A stretch of DNA of 64,000 nt from Triplophysa rosa (lineage: Eukaryota > Chordata > Actinopteri > Cypriniformes > Nemacheilidae): positions 33,035 through 97,034 of the forward strand of contig NW_026634178.1 of NCBI RefSeq assembly GCF_024868665.1. The letters are read 5' to 3'. Numbering within the stretch: the stretch's first letter is position 1; every line of letters begins with the position of its first letter. Shown one piece after another: positions 12,784 through 27,700 of the stretch. Both the position numbers and the translations under genes were made by a program. Below the pieces are notes generated by a model, which saw nothing but the letters and a program-made list of their open reading frames with translations, ran no database searches and had not been told where the DNA came from.

Positions 12784-15700
12784 TTATAGGATTTTCTTTT
12801 TCACAATTACTTTAGAAAAGAAGGAAGATGAAGACTCAGCATTCAGAATGCTCCTGTTGTCCCTCAAACACCCTTTGATCTTGCGCAGATCTGAACTCGA
12901 AAGGTTGGTCTTCAGGTTCAAGACAGCGAGAATATGCTGCTCACTAGCAGAGAATAAAAACAAAAATGATTATTGAAGCGTCTCACAAAGCAATGCGTAA
13001 ACATTATGACTGTTGCTTGTTACGTGCAGGGAGATCAAGTTTTTAATGTCATCATGAAATTTGCCACAAAGTCTTGATTTCGTTTTTGGGGTATAATAGA
13101 ATAGATTGTTCAGAAAACAGGTTATTTTTCACATATTTGACATTATTGCAGCACCTCTATTCCCATGTGTTTGTTGGATCAATCTCACTGAGAATTTGGA
13201 ATGCGTTTGTTGGATAAGTGTGAAGACTAACCTCAAATCAGGAAAGTCTTTTGCTAGACTGACAATCTCAAGTTGTAGACTCCCAGGGTCCTGAAGCCTC
13301 AGAATCTCAGATAACTTTGGCAGTATTTCAGGAAGCCATTCCTCTTTTGACCCCTTGTGAAAAGAATATAGATTTGAGAGGCACATAAAAAATATACTGT
13401 ACTTATGCAGTTCTATGGTCTTTACAGAAACTTTGAATAGATTCTGTTTTGCTACAATTTATTTTGTTCTTGCAAACAAAGAAAACTACATTTTACATTG
13501 AGTATAGATCAATATTTGGTCTGTGAATGACTGTTTGTCATATTGTGTCTAAAACTATAGTACCAGACTACTGTATGTTACTAGCAGCTAGCAGCAAGTC
13601 AAGCAGAAAACATACAATAGTTTCTACATTTCAAATCATACAAATACCAGACTAAAATATACAATTGTTTAAGCATTGAGGGGCAGTTTCCCGGACAAGG
13701 ATTATTTTAAACCAGGACTAGGCCTAGTTAAATTAGGATATTTTAGTTGTTTTTGAAGACATACTTTACAAAGAAACATTACTGGTGTGCATCTTGAGAC
13801 AAAACAATGGCACTGATGTATTAAGATATTCCAGTGCAAACTGTTTTCGATCAAGACACCACTTACATTTAAGTAAGTCTGAGACTTGGTTTAAACCCTG
13901 TCCAGGAAACCACCCCGTAGAGATTACAGGTTTTTATTTTTAAAAATAAACCATCTCTTTTGGTGTCAAAATGTTTATACAGAACATCCCCATTGAAACC
14001 CAGAGACTTTTGAAACCTTTCTAAAGCACAAATTGAGAGGGAAACTATTTGTAGCGAGGAAGGCGGGGCGAGAGCCGTGGGGCGAGTAAGGCGGAGACCG
14101 GCGGTCGCACAGCTGACACTCATTATCACTCACGCCACCGGCCCCGCCTTCCTGCCCCACGGCTCTCGTCCCGCCTTCCTCGCTACACTATTGTTACTCC
14201 TATTCAGACAGAGATTCGGAGGAAAAACAGAGTGGACTATTTTATATGACGCTGAAAGTATTTAAACAGTTATGACATCCACATGTGTCCTACTTTCTCA
14301 TCCAAAATTCCAGATGTTCCAGAAGGAACAGAGAGATTTTGGAATTGTGTGTTGGAATGCAAACAAAATTATTATGGGCTTTCCCTTTTGGAATTCTATA
14401 AAGTAAAATCACATGATTGCACATGGGGTGTTCATCTACACATGTGGTTGTGCTCTTACCGCTTCGGCAAACACAGAGCAGATTATTTGGCTGTCTTTGC
14501 ACATTAAATCTGCAGTTTGTTCCTGCTTTGATTTCTCTCTCAGCTTCAGTTTTCTCTTCATCATTCGCCTCACATACTCGACCATTACTTCAACATGCAG
14601 CTCGCCCACAAGTTCCTATGTACACAGACAAACACAGGATCTTAAGATATACCGGAGCCACAAAACTACACTATTTGGGAATTTATACACACTTGAACCA
14701 CTCAAAAATTCTTTGCATGACATAATAAAATATAAAATAGACATTTGCAGATATCATGAACAGTTTTTCATAATTTACTTCACCTTCCCTTTGCACTTAC
14801 TTTTAACCATCTAGTCTCAAAGTAATTTCATCATTGAGCAATTAATCAAATATTATGCATGTTACAGAACTTTCAAAAACCATAACTGTACAACAAATTT
14901 ATAAAACAAATTGTATGTGATAGCGCTTCTGACCTCACGGCAGACAGGCTTCAGCTGTTTCAGATTATCTATGTGATTTTCAAGCTCTTTCACCAGCCCC
15001 TGTATTACGTCATCGTGGTCTGCTAACCAGGCTTGAGTCCAAATCTTACGGTACAGTGGCTGTGCAGAAATAACAGATAACAAATTAACAATACTTAAAC
15101 TTATTACTAAATGTAATGCTTCCTTACATTTTTATCTTTAGATTAGGACACTGATCACATAAGGGATAATCCACGGCTAGCTGTGTATTAAAGGATTTTA
15201 ATACACGAAGAGGCGAATAACCAGTTGATGTGAAGCAGAGGGTAGTTGCCTCAGTACAGCTAGCTGTGGATTATCCTGCTAATACCATGGTCATTTGACA
15301 AGTTAAAAACAAGGTAAAGCTGTTATTGATGTTTGCAGTGCAATTTTTGATCGGACGGGTGATGGTTAATTTCGTCAGTTACGGCAATGATCGCCAATCT
15401 GTGCGTGTGCACATCAATGTTATCAATGTTTATGGGTTTTAATGCACATCTTCGAGCCAATGGGAATCAAGTATTTAGTAGGGCTGGGCAAAATATCGAT
15501 ACAGAAAACTATCGCAAACTTCGCGATAGTGTATCGATATTCCAACCTCAACCAACAATATTTCTTTAAATCACGTTTTAAATCACAAGGAGCAATGTGG
15601 GTTTTTTAGGAGGATCTACTTACAGAAATGCAATATAATATACAAAACTATTTCTTCAGAGGTGTATAAAGACTTTACGTAATGAACCGTTATGTTTGTA

Positions 15701-18700
15701 TTACCTTAGAACAGTGGTCACCAACCCTGCTCCTGGAGATCGACCGTCCTGAAGATTTCAGCTCTAACCCCAATCAAACACACCTGAACTATCTAATCAA
15801 GATGTTCAGGTTTGCTGGATAATTACAGACAGGTGTGCTGAAGCAGGGTTGGAGCTGCAGTCTGCAGGACGGTCGATCTCCAGGAGCAGGGTTGGTGACC
15901 ACTGCCTTAGAATAAGCTATTTCTATCTACAGTATCTCACAGAAGTGAGATTGCCAAGACTCTGAAACTGAGCTGCAGCACGGTGGCCAAGACCATACAG
16001 CGGTTTAACAGGACAGGTTCCACTCAGAACAGGCCTCGCCATGGTCGACCAAAGAAGTTGAGTGCTCAAACTCAATTTCTCAAACTCACCGCTAGTGGCC
16101 ACTATAAATCCCACTCTAGACCTTTAAACGTCATATGGCTATTGTCTCAAAAGTGAGAGCGAGCACGGTGGAAAATAAAAGAGTGCCTTCAGCTTTTAAA
16201 GCCGTTGTATGATTAAAAAAAGTATAGCAATATTTCGGAATTTGTATATCCATGACAGTATCATGACCCATCTATCACAATATGTATCATATTGTGTTTC
16301 CCTGCCAATAAACTATTCAGACAGACCATGGTATAAATTTATTTAAAAAAATATATTGAAAGTAGCTTGAGGTACATCAGTAACTTTCTTTACTAACCTT
16401 TAGATCGGTGTGAATTCGACTGAGAAAATATTTGTGACAAATTGTTTTGACGTTTGCTATTGTGGACAAACATGCTGTTTTAGTCTCCTCTGGGAACAGA
16501 TTTTCTGCCTTTTGTACATAATCCCTGAGAATATAGAAGCATAATGGCTTTTACAGTATGATTATATTTGTTTGTTATTAACAGATTGCTTGTTTACAGA
16601 TATCAACTAGATTATATGAGCAACACACAATAATGCAAATATGATGCATGTCACAACTGTTTTGCATAATTGTTTCTTGCAGGTCAAGCAACTAAAGAGT
16701 AAAGAGTTACATATATATTTACAGACATTTCATTGGGCGCATGGGCCAAAGTTAACTTCTGGTCTGTGTTTGGTTATAACAATTTATACTATATTTAATT
16801 TATAAAATCATTTATATTAATGTTTTATTATATGAATTGTATTAAATTAAATCAAATCTTTTCAGGAGTTATTGATTTCTTCCGTAGGGTCTACCGGAAG
16901 TTAAGTTTGGGCCACTGTCTATACATGCATAAATATGTTGAATTAAAAAAAAAAAAGACATGAAATACTACTGCACAATTGAGATAAATCAAACTTACCC
17001 GAACAGGTGAATGTTAACCAGACTAGCACTGAGAGTTTTGGGAATATTTTCTTGTTTTGTTTTAGTATGATCCTCAAGACATTTCATATAGCTGCCATTG
17101 TTGAAAAACGAGGAAAACATGTTAAATCTAATTTCAATCCGATGAGAATAGGACAAAAAAAATGTGTTCCTGTAGCTCAACTTGTAGTGCATTGCGCTTA
17201 CAAAAGGTTGTTGGTTCACTTCCCAGGCATTAGAGAAAATAAAACTTGTACCTTCAAGTCACTTAAAACAGGCATACTGTACATGTAAAAGTAATGTAAA
17301 TGTATTTACCTTATTAGAAAACTGTCCAAGTGGCAAATAATATATCCAGATTTACTTTCAGATCCCATAATTGTTTTGATGTCTGTCACAGCTGAATGAA
17401 TAAGCTATAAAACAAGAGTGGTGACACTGGATTTGAGCCACTAAAGCAATGCACTCATAATCTAGAGGAAATCAGTATTATTCAGTTTGAACTTGTGACC
17501 TCAACATGCATAAACAAGAGGTTTAGACTCTTGAACCCACAACCTACAGGTATAAGAGTGACAGCAAGGTCACTGAAGTAGTATCCATCCATGAGTTCAG
17601 GTTCCATGCCATCACCCCATCTCTTCATTTCTTTCTCAAAAGCGTTTGACAACCACTTTTTGACTTCAGTCTAATGACAGAAAACATAAGGAAATATGAG
17701 TTAAAATATGCTGCAGCCTCTGCTACTGAGGGGATATTATTATGACATTAGTTTAATGACCTAAAACCTCTGGCCAGATTCACAAAAAAATCTTATTTAA
17801 AGGGGACATTTCATGAAAATCTGACTTTTTCAATGTTTAAGTGCTATAATTGGGTGTCTGGTGCATCTACCAACTCGACAATCCAACTTTGTTTACGTGA
17901 GCCTATCTCTGCAAGCCTGTGAGAAAACAAACCGTTCAGATTTCGCTCGCTTTCTGACGTAGGTAGTCGTTCTTATTATAATATTATCGCCCCCTTTTCT
18001 GAACGTGTCCACCCATGGCGCTGCCGCCATTTTTGTTTTCGCAAGCGACATATGTGAATTAGTTCCGACACCATGGGAAAAGTAAACAAAGCAGAGCAAA
18101 GCATGCTAAGTGTTCTGTTGTTGGCTGCACAGAGCAGCACAGAACACTGTTCCCAGCCTGACAGGAGAGCAATGGATTTATTTTGTTTTCCATGGAAATC
18201 CACCAGACTGAACGAGGCAAAGCTGCAAATAAAGACATTGTAAGTACCGTTATTTTTTAAGTAAGTCCTCAGGGACCTGTGGCAACTTAAAAGTAGGTAA
18301 AACGTCATTGTGAAAGGTTTGTCCGTTCACGCAAAGAAAGCAATGCTTATGGCTTGTAAACACGCAACGGGATTGTCCTGTGTAACGTTACTTTCACTCA
18401 GAGAAAACGCGATGCGTTTGTCTTGAGTATCTTCACTTATAGAAAGCAGTGTGTATGGTCTGTAAACACGCGACCGGTTTGTCACTTGTGGTTTGTAATC
18501 ACGATTAATCACACATAATAATAATATTTTAAAATATACTTTTACATTTTAATAATTTCACATTTAATCTTCAAATTGATGTAGAAACAACATATTTCTT
18601 TAACAGCGTCATTTTGTGAATGAAAGAATTTTTTTTTATATTAGTACTGTAACTGATGTCTCTATTAAATTGATTATTTTAACATTAATTATAGCCATTC

Positions 18701-21700
18701 AACAATATAATTGAGAGCTATCATGAAATATACAGAAATTGAAGGAAGTTCTCAAACACTTTACAGTCTTTAATGCTAAATTATAAATTAAATGCAGAAG
18801 AATACTCATTAAAGCTACAAAATCACATTGAGCAGCAGGTTTAAGAACGTGGCCCCTTTAAGAGCTGTCTCAGTACGCAGATCTGACCGTCACCGCACTC
18901 CCATTTTCACAACTCTTTGCATTCATTTAAGATTTTATTTTACACTTTGAAGTCTTGCTTAAGAAAATGCTAGACAAAACGGGCTTTCTGACATAATCTT
19001 GTATGGTTTTATCCATTCAAGCACGAAAGAGAACTTAACACGGATGCGCTGTCTGACAGAGATTCACCGACGCAGCCTTCAGCCCATGACTGTTTACACC
19101 AGACTGGACCTCGCGTTGCGTTTTGCCGCGTCCCACAGTTTAGAAGCTGTCTATCTTCATTGAACGTGTCAAAGCAACTGTTTAAAATCGCGCTTAAGTG
19201 GTTTAAAAGCCTGTACACCAGGGGTCTTCAACTACTTTTCTTTGAGGGCCAGACTCCAAAAGTATAAATGCGGGCCAGTTTTTTTTACCATATCCTCATT
19301 TCTTCTGTTATTTTGTATTTCTGTCATTTATTTCGTTTTGTTCCTTTTATACTGTTTTTGTTGCTGTTACTTATAGGCCATATATTAAAACATGCACACA
19401 AATATTGCATCCAGTATTTGTGCCTTTTCATGATATTAAATTAAAAAGGAAATTGTCTTTTTAACTGTATTTTATATTCCTTAATGCATTACTTTACCCA
19501 AAAATTGCTACTAATTTACTCACCCACAGTTCTCCGTACATCCAAGATGTGTGTGGCATTGTTTTTTCAAGAAGATATTTTGGTTGAATTAATTAAAGTT
19601 AAATCAATAAAAGTAAAAAACGCAAATACATTCAACACAAAAGTAATCCCTGCCCCTTGTGACGTTAAATAAGCGTCTTATAAATCAGTCAATTGATCTG
19701 TGCAAGAAACTGAACGCTATTATCACATCTTCGGGTGAATTCCAATCGCATTCATGTGCCCCACGCACTTATAGGGCAGAGCCTTTGTATAGGGCGAGTT
19801 CTGGGGGGAGATGAACAGCTGTTTTTCGTAAATAAAGCCATTATTCATAATTAATGCAGTAATAAAAACAACACCGTTTTCCCTTTATCTGAGACAACCG
19901 TTCACGTGGTGTACCCTTCCTACAGTTAGCCTACTTTCAAGGGGAAAAAATGCGTTTTAGACCATTACCTATCGCGTGCGCAAACCGATTGCCTGTGGCT
20001 GTGCAATGCATTGCTGATTATAACGTTGTAAATAACATTAAGTTTCTTGGACTGACCGATCAAATCGCTTTATAAGACGTAAATCATTATGAGCCGCGGG
20101 AATGTAGAAGCGTTTTGGGCTTTTAAAAAGGGGGCGTCTCAGGAGGACGTGCGTTTAAAGCACACCGTTCTTAAAGTCTCTCCACTTATTTGAAATGTTA
20201 AGGCGGGCCAGGTAAAGATGATTGACGGGCCGCATTTGGCCCGCCAGTTGACTAGCCCTGCTGTACACGAATAAGTGCATGATTACATAATGTAACTCTA
20301 GACAAAGAATGTCAAAACAAACGGATGCTGCGTTAATTGCGTTAAATATTTTTTCAATTTTTTTTTATTTGAAAAAATTAATCGCATGCGTTAACGCGTT
20401 AACGTTGACAGCCCTAGTAATTTCGCATGTAGAAAACATGACGCCTTTGTTAGTTGTCTGTTCGCTTTTAGAAAACAATGTGTTTGGTGTTTTGTGGAAA
20501 TATTATTCAGTTAGAAGAATGATTTAATTACCAATATAATCAATAAGTGTTTTCTTTCATTAAATCATTAAGCTGTGTGCTTTTAATGTGTTTGCTTGCT
20601 GTTTTGCTCAGTGGAAAGTGCTGTGATAAAAACAGAACAGTGACAAGCAGAGCGAAACCACAAAAAAAGAGGAACAAGCTTGCAGAAATAGAACAGCTCG
20701 TTTTGACAAAGTTTTAACTAACAACACACACACTCAAGGAGTCTCATAAGGAAGGGATGATATGAATTAATGCATATGTTTTAAGTATAATCAAGAGTTT
20801 TGATGTGTCTTATTGAATCATAGGATTAAGAAACAATGCTGCATAATTAAAAGCATTAGATGGTTGAGTTTTTTACTGAAAGTATTTTTACATGTTGTTT
20901 TGCGATATGAAACTGTCTCTAGATAACACTTCCTCAAATTAGCAACTGACCGCAGGTTGCAAACATGTGTTGCATAGATGTTTTGCAGATATGCATGGTG
21001 ATTGGTTGCTAAGGAGCAATACTCCACAGAGAAAAAGGAGGAGTCAGAAGATGAGAACGACGTCACATACCAAATAAATATATGTGTTTTTGAATAATTT
21101 GGGTTGTTGGCTTGAGGTGGAGTCGTCTGGCAACCCAAAGCTTTGTTACCCCTTTTTACATCTGATAATAAACTTCTAATCGATTTTGAAGAACGTCTCT
21201 GTACAAATTTTTGAACATGCAGGACTGCCTCAAAAGTCCAACAGTTTAAAGACGGAAACAGCGTTTCTCAGTCGCTTTATGTGACCCTTTTTTTGTCGAT
21301 GGAAGCACAGGTGTCGGTACACGATCCGGGATGCCTGCACGATCCGTCCGCGCATGCGCATAATGACGTAGTAGATAATTCTGTTTAGCGACGACACTGC
21401 ACGATCTGTTCCACGCTTGAGCACCTTTGTACCGCGACTTTCAGTACTGTCCACCTCTGGTCTCATGTCACTTCTGTGTGCACACTATGCGTTGAAATAC
21501 TCTGTAACGTTTCCCCAGACTTGTTTGTAGTTCTTTCTTCATGTAAGTGCAGATAGTCTAGGCGGAAATGCATATTATGTTCCTTATTGTGTTCTGTAAA
21601 CACCATTGAAGGGATTATTCCTCATTTAGATTATATAGATAGATATATTAGCCTATATATAGACCCATACTAATACAAAATGAGTCGATTTAAAGTTAAC

Positions 21701-24700
21701 TAATATTAGCAGCTTTTAATAAAAACCGTCTTTGACTATACTGACCTCAGATCGAAACACAGCAAGTTAAGTAGGCCTAATGCCATGCAGCAATGAATCG
21801 CAAAGGGGAGTATGGAGGAAACTGAAGGTTTGCAGTGACAGACTCTCAAGACTCAGACTTTATTCCACATGTAACCAAAATCGTGTATGTTCATGTAACA
21901 ACTCCTTTATTATTTTGGATTGGCAACCACGTAAACACATCGTAATGCATAGCGTAAGCTACATTTTAAAACATCAAAATAGACCCGCCATGAACTGTTA
22001 AATGAAAAACACAATGTAGCCTACAAAAATATGCCGCCAGTTGTGCCGTCTGGCCGTCAAGTGTTTCATCGCATGCTTGATACCAATAGTGTAGGGAAAC
22101 CGTGACGTTGTTTACGTGACGTTGTCATTATGCGCATGCGCAGAACGGATCGTGCAGGCATCCCGGATCGTGTACCGACAACAGGCTCTAAGCCCTGGCT
22201 GAGTTTTCTGTGAAAAGGGGGCGGAGACTAGCAACTCATTTGCACTTAAAGAGACACACACCAAAACAGCGCGTTTCTCCTCACATGCAAAACTGGGTAA
22301 TTAGGGCATGGTATAATAAAAGATCTGTGGTGTATTTTGTGGTGAAACTTCACAGACACATTCTGTGGACCCCTAAGATTTATATTACATTTGTGTAAAA
22401 GTAGCAAGAAACCTCTCCTTTAATAAATGTTTTGTTATATTGTAAGAGAAAGCACCTAGATCATTAAGGTTAAGATCACTAGATCATTAAGATCATTCCT
22501 TAACAAAACCTAGGCAAGGCAAGTTTATTTATATACAGTGAGGGAAATAATTATTTGATCCCCTGCTGATTTTGTAAGTTTGCCTGCTTACAAAGAAATG
22601 AAGGGTCTGTCATTTTTATGGTAGGTTTATTTTAACTGCTAGAGACAAAATGTCAAAAAAATCAGGGGAAATTTTTTTATACATTGGTTATAAATTGATT
22701 TGAATTTCAGTCAGTGAAATAAGTATTTGATCCCCGAGCAAAACATAACTTTGTACTTGGCAAGCACAGAGGTAAGGCATTTCTGATAGTTGGTCACCAG
22801 GTTTGCACATTTGTCAGGATACATTTTAGTCCACTCCTCTGTCAATCTTTAAGGTTTCTTGACTGTCGCTCAACAAATTGGAGTTTTCACAGATTTTCTA
22901 TAGGACTAGGGTCTAGAGACTGGCTAGGACTGTCACGAAACGGGGGGTGGTGAGACACAAGGACAGGGAACCCAGATGCAGACAGCAGGTAAGGGGTTAA
23001 CAAGACGTTTAATAAATAATAAAGACAAAACCCAAAAACCCACGAGGGGATAACATAACAAAACAAGGGAATATAATTACATGACAAGACAGGACTAAGA
23101 CTAACTACTTGCACAAGAAATACAGTTAACACTTGACATAATTTACAAAACGGCTACACTAGCCTAAACTTGACAAGACACGGGAACTTACACCACACGA
23201 ATCAAAATGAACCAGCACAGGACAGAAAACACAAGGGCATTATAAAGGGATCAAATCAAGGTGGAACAGGTGAAGGGCATGAAACAATAAACAAGCAATA
23301 ACGAGGAGACGAGAGGGCGGGAACAGAGACGAGATCAGAGAGGGTTTATGGAAGGCCATAAGGGCCAAAATTACCCCTCTCCACATGAAACATGGGGTTC
23401 TGTCATGATCCTGCCACTAGACCACGAGAAACATGACATGATGCGGCAGAATCATGACAGGGACATTTAGGCCCAGTTTCATAGACAAGGCTTAGCCTAA
23501 GTCAGGACTATGCCTTAGTTAATTTAGGCTATTTAAGTCGCTTTTATTAAAATGCCTTAGAAGCAGGCAAACTTACAAAATCAGCAGGGGATCAAATAAT
23601 TATTTCCCTCACTGTAGCACATTTCATACACATGGGCAATTCAAAGTGCTTTACATACAATGATTGACAAAGAGAAATAAGACGTATCTTTAAAATGCAA
23701 ATGATTTAATATCACAAAAACAACTTTAGATTTTAAGAAACAATAAAACAGCAATAAAATTGATTAAAAAATGTGAGTGTATATATAAAAAGAATAAGAA
23801 CAAAAGAAAAAGAAATTAGAAATAGAAGTGCAGCTGATGTAAACCAGCACAGTGCTCAGGTTATGCACAGCTAAACAAGTGTGTTTTGTCTGGAATCTGG
23901 ATTTAAAAGTAGCTACTGTTGGTGAACATCTGATGTCTTCTGTAAGCAGATTCCAGCTATGGGTGGCGTAATGGCTAAACGCTGACTCGCCTTGTTTTGA
24001 GTGAACCCTTGTTATCTCTAACTGACTTGATCCTAATGATCTGAGAAGTCTGTTTGGTTTATATTCAATAAGCATACCTGAAATGTATTTAGGTCCTAGA
24101 CCATTGAGTGATTTATAGACAATTAATAATACATTGAAGTTGATTCTAAAAGTAACTGGTAACCAGGGTAAGGACCTGAGGATTGGAGTGATATGCTCAG
24201 ATCTTTGGTTCTGGTCAGAATCCTGGCAGCAGCGTTCTGTATGAGCTGCAGCTGTCTGATGGTTTTTTGGGAAGACCTGTAAGGAGTCCATTACAGTAAT
24301 CCACCCTGCTGGTGATGAAAGCATCAACTAGTTTCTCTAAATCTTGGTTTGAGACAAAACATCTGATTCTGGCTATGTTTCCGAGATGGTACGCTGATTT
24401 GCTTATTGCTTTGTATACGTGTTTTTCTGTGTTGTGGTGTGTTATAAGTTGCCCATGCATGTATTAGACACGTAAATTGCAAAAATTAAGGTGTCGGAAC
24501 AAAAGATGCATTCTATCTAAAAGCGAATGCTCACCCAGACCTGCCTGAAATGCCTCGTGTAACCACACCCCCACAAATCTACGTCAGTTCGTGGTATGAC
24601 TTGACCAAGACCGTAAGGTGGGCGTACTTGTAAATCTCATTGTATCGTCGCCGCCGCAGCCATGTCATGGAGACACTGTGTGTTTCATTGCGAAAAGAAA

Positions 24701-27700
24701 GCCTCTAAGACTTTGTTATGGACTAACGCGAGTTGAGGTTGTCGTGTGTTTGTAGCGCATGTTGTTTCTTTGTGTGATCTGCAAATGCAGACATGCGCGC
24801 AGCATGAAAAAAAGACAACATAAGTCCTAATAATCAGTAATTATGTTCCAACTAGAGGCAACAAATGTTGTGTTTATAATGGGGTTTATTGTTTTTGTTG
24901 AGTCACGACGAGACATGGCGCAACACTGGTTGATCACTAACAGCAAATCTTTATAACGTCGTATATAAAAGGTAAAACAGTTAGCTATAGTTAACTATTT
25001 AACATAATATATATTTTTAAAAACTTACCAATCCTTTACATCCTGCTCAAGTCACACTGGCAAAGTTGATGTATCGGCTTGATCATCTTCATTTTCTGGA
25101 TCAGATTCGGGCTCGAATTGATAAGGAAAGTACCAATGACATTTTATCACCTGTCAGTACAATTGCTTGGGAACATGGTGTTCTGAATGTGGTAAGAGGC
25201 GTTACATTTCCGTCACAGGCTTGCAGTATTCGACCAATCACTACATTAACTGGCCAATCATAGCACACCTCGCTTTTCAGAGCGATGAGCTTCATAAAAA
25301 ATCTGTGCGTTTCAGATCCTTGTTACCAAATACAATGACTTCAGTTTTGTCCTTATTTAACTGAAGGACGTTTTGACACATCCAGCTGTTAATTTCATCA
25401 ATGCACTGGCAAAGAGAGTCAATAGGCCTGTAGTCATTGGGTGAGAGGGCTAGGTAGATCTGCATCTGCATAGCTGTGGTTAGCAATTTGGTACTTTCTA
25501 GTAACAATTCAAATGTGCAAATATTATTTTTCTCACTGCTGTCTTATATATCAAAGGCAAAATGTTTTATACATGTATTTGATTGTTTCAGATAAGACAC
25601 ATATCATATCGTATCATATCACAAAGTTTATTTGGGACAATCAGGCTAAAGTCTCAAAGTCTAGTTTTGAAAAAACATACTAATTTCACCTATTACTATG
25701 ATTTCAGTGTTTGACATAGTCTTACTCATTGTTAAAGATATCAAGGTTATATATTTCGCAGAATGTTCTTTACATTTTGTAGAATGATTTTATGTAGAAA
25801 ACAGTAAATCACCAAAAATGACTTTAGCTGGGTTTTTGCAAACTACAAAATTGTATGCTTTAAAAGATTTGTATGCCTCTAGCTTCTCTTTTGTATAGAC
25901 GCTGGGATTTCCACAAGGTACAAAATAATGTCCGGCCACTGCAACTTTGGCCATTTAGGTGGACCCCTCAACCATTGGCCGGAAACCTCACCCCGTTGCT
26001 AAAGGTTAGTTTATTAATTGCACTTAGGAAAATTCTTATTTTTTTGTCTTGTGAATCTGGCCTTGTTTTATTGTACATATGTTTTTTTTAACCCTTTTTT
26101 TAAATACCAGTCATGTACTACATTACCTCTTTGTATGAAAAGTACTGTTCCTGTAATTTCTTAAGATCTTCTTTAGGCAACAGAGGTCCAAGCAATGAAT
26201 GGTTGATGTGCTCCTCCAGTTCTTTGTGCTTCAACACATCACTAAAAACATATTTTAAAACATTTGGACCATGTCATCGAACGCATGCACGCCTGACCCC
26301 CATTTAACTTCCGGTTTGTGTTTGGCTAGTGTCTAATAATTCAACAATTTATATTTTATTTAACTTATGTTTATATTAATTTGTATTCTTATTTTATTGT
26401 ATAATAATTGTATAAATAAACGATTTCTTGAATGTTCATTTTATTAAATAAACAATTTAAATAAAAAATATTGGAGAGACAAGTTTAGCCAAGTAACGGT
26501 TCTTCTCTGTTTCTTTTGATTGTTATCAGAAGTAATCTACAGGCACTCTATTGTTGGTGAATGTGTACCGGAAGTTCAGTCGGGGTCATTTGGCAGATGC
26601 TTTTATCCAAAGCAACTTACAAGTAGGAGAGCATATAAACATTTTGTCAACACGCTAAACAGTACCGTTAGTTTACAAGGTCATGCTACTAGGGGGATTA
26701 AAGCTGGAGGAAGCAAAGGAGAGAATGAACAACAAGATAAAAAAAAATTATAGACAGACAGACAGAGTTATTGGTTAGTCAAATAAATGCGGAACAGGTA
26801 TGTTTTTAGTTGTTTTTTGAAAGTTGCGAAGGATGCTGCAGTTCGGGTGGAGGCTGGTAGTTCATACCTGAGGGGGAAATCTACGGAGAGCTCATCTGCC
26901 GTAGGGAGATAATTAGGGATGTAACGATTCACCTTGAGCCGGTTGAAAATCGATTATAATGTGTGACGATTCAAATCGGTGTGAACTGAATCGCAATACA
27001 TTTTTTTAACAGCAGAGGCCGCCATGTTCACTGCAAACCTAAACGTGGACATGCTGATATTTCTTAAATGCAAAAAAATCCAAGAAAAGCACAGACAGTA
27101 TTAGTTTGTTTATATTAAAGATACTTTTTCTATTATTAATTTGTTTTAAAATTGCAGTTTAGTTTTGTTATTTGAAATAAAAAAATTATTATACAAAGAA
27201 ACGTGAAGCATTTAAGAAATAATGCAAGGGAAGTTGTTCATTTCTAATTTGTTTCAACTCATTTTGTAAAAATAAATTGTGAGTAAATCGTGAATAAATC
27301 GCATCGTGAGATCAGAATCGTGAATCGCATCGCATCGTGAGCTGAGTGAATCGTTACATCCCTAGAGATAATACGTGAAAAACCTACACGGTCTCACCAG
27401 TGGGGAGATCTCATGGGAGTAGTAGTGACGTCAGACGGGACTACCCAAGGAGGGGGAGTCACTACGTGTGGAGCACTAGCTCAGGTATAGGGGTTCACCT
27501 CATGAGGGAAACTCACATATACTGGGCTTGGCTCCGCCCGGCTCGTAAACTCGAAAGTGCTTAGTGATGGATGGAATGCTTATACTTCACCCAGTGGAGG
27601 AAGTAGGGAAGCTGGAATAGCGCACTGACTCACCTGATGAAGGTGAGAAGGCACTTCACAGGCGTATGCCCAGCCGGCCGACGGTCTTAGCTGTTGTGCA

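Larger units (their letters stand above)
6531..17442. repeat. segmental duplication, block A
   Basis: This block is in direct orientation with 47413-62198 and nearly identical wherever the two align. The left junction is at GTCAGGA(T/C)GAGG. The right similarity ends at GAGCCACT (17442 here, 62198 in block B), where block B is probably interrupted by an insertion, so the true duplication may reach further. The block contains the 3' flank and the last seven exons of tnfaip2 copy A. Insertions private to this block: 7766-8850, 10138-11995, 14050-14187 and 15712-15904. It lacks the DNA equivalent to 49990-52325 and to about 56055-60835. Confidence 0.93.
17801..22419 (+). mobile_element. TTAA-flanked DNA transposon (Kolobok-like), nested host of three insertions
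   Basis: TTAA at 17797-17800 and 22420-22423 flank inverted ends AGGGGACATTTCATG and CAAGAAACCTCTCCT. Near 18100-18240 a broken frame reads [15 protein letters not shown] and resembles the THAP-type zinc finger of fish Kolobok/P-like transposons. It is interrupted by an hAT element (19219-20260), a retroviral solo LTR (20493-21243) and a TIR element (21312-22180). Kolobok is inferred; piggyBac also uses TTAA. Confidence 0.6.

Noticed and set aside
24215..24460. Separate gene on the minus strand
   Set aside because: It is a frameshifted part of the LINE reverse transcriptase that continues in 23764-24327.
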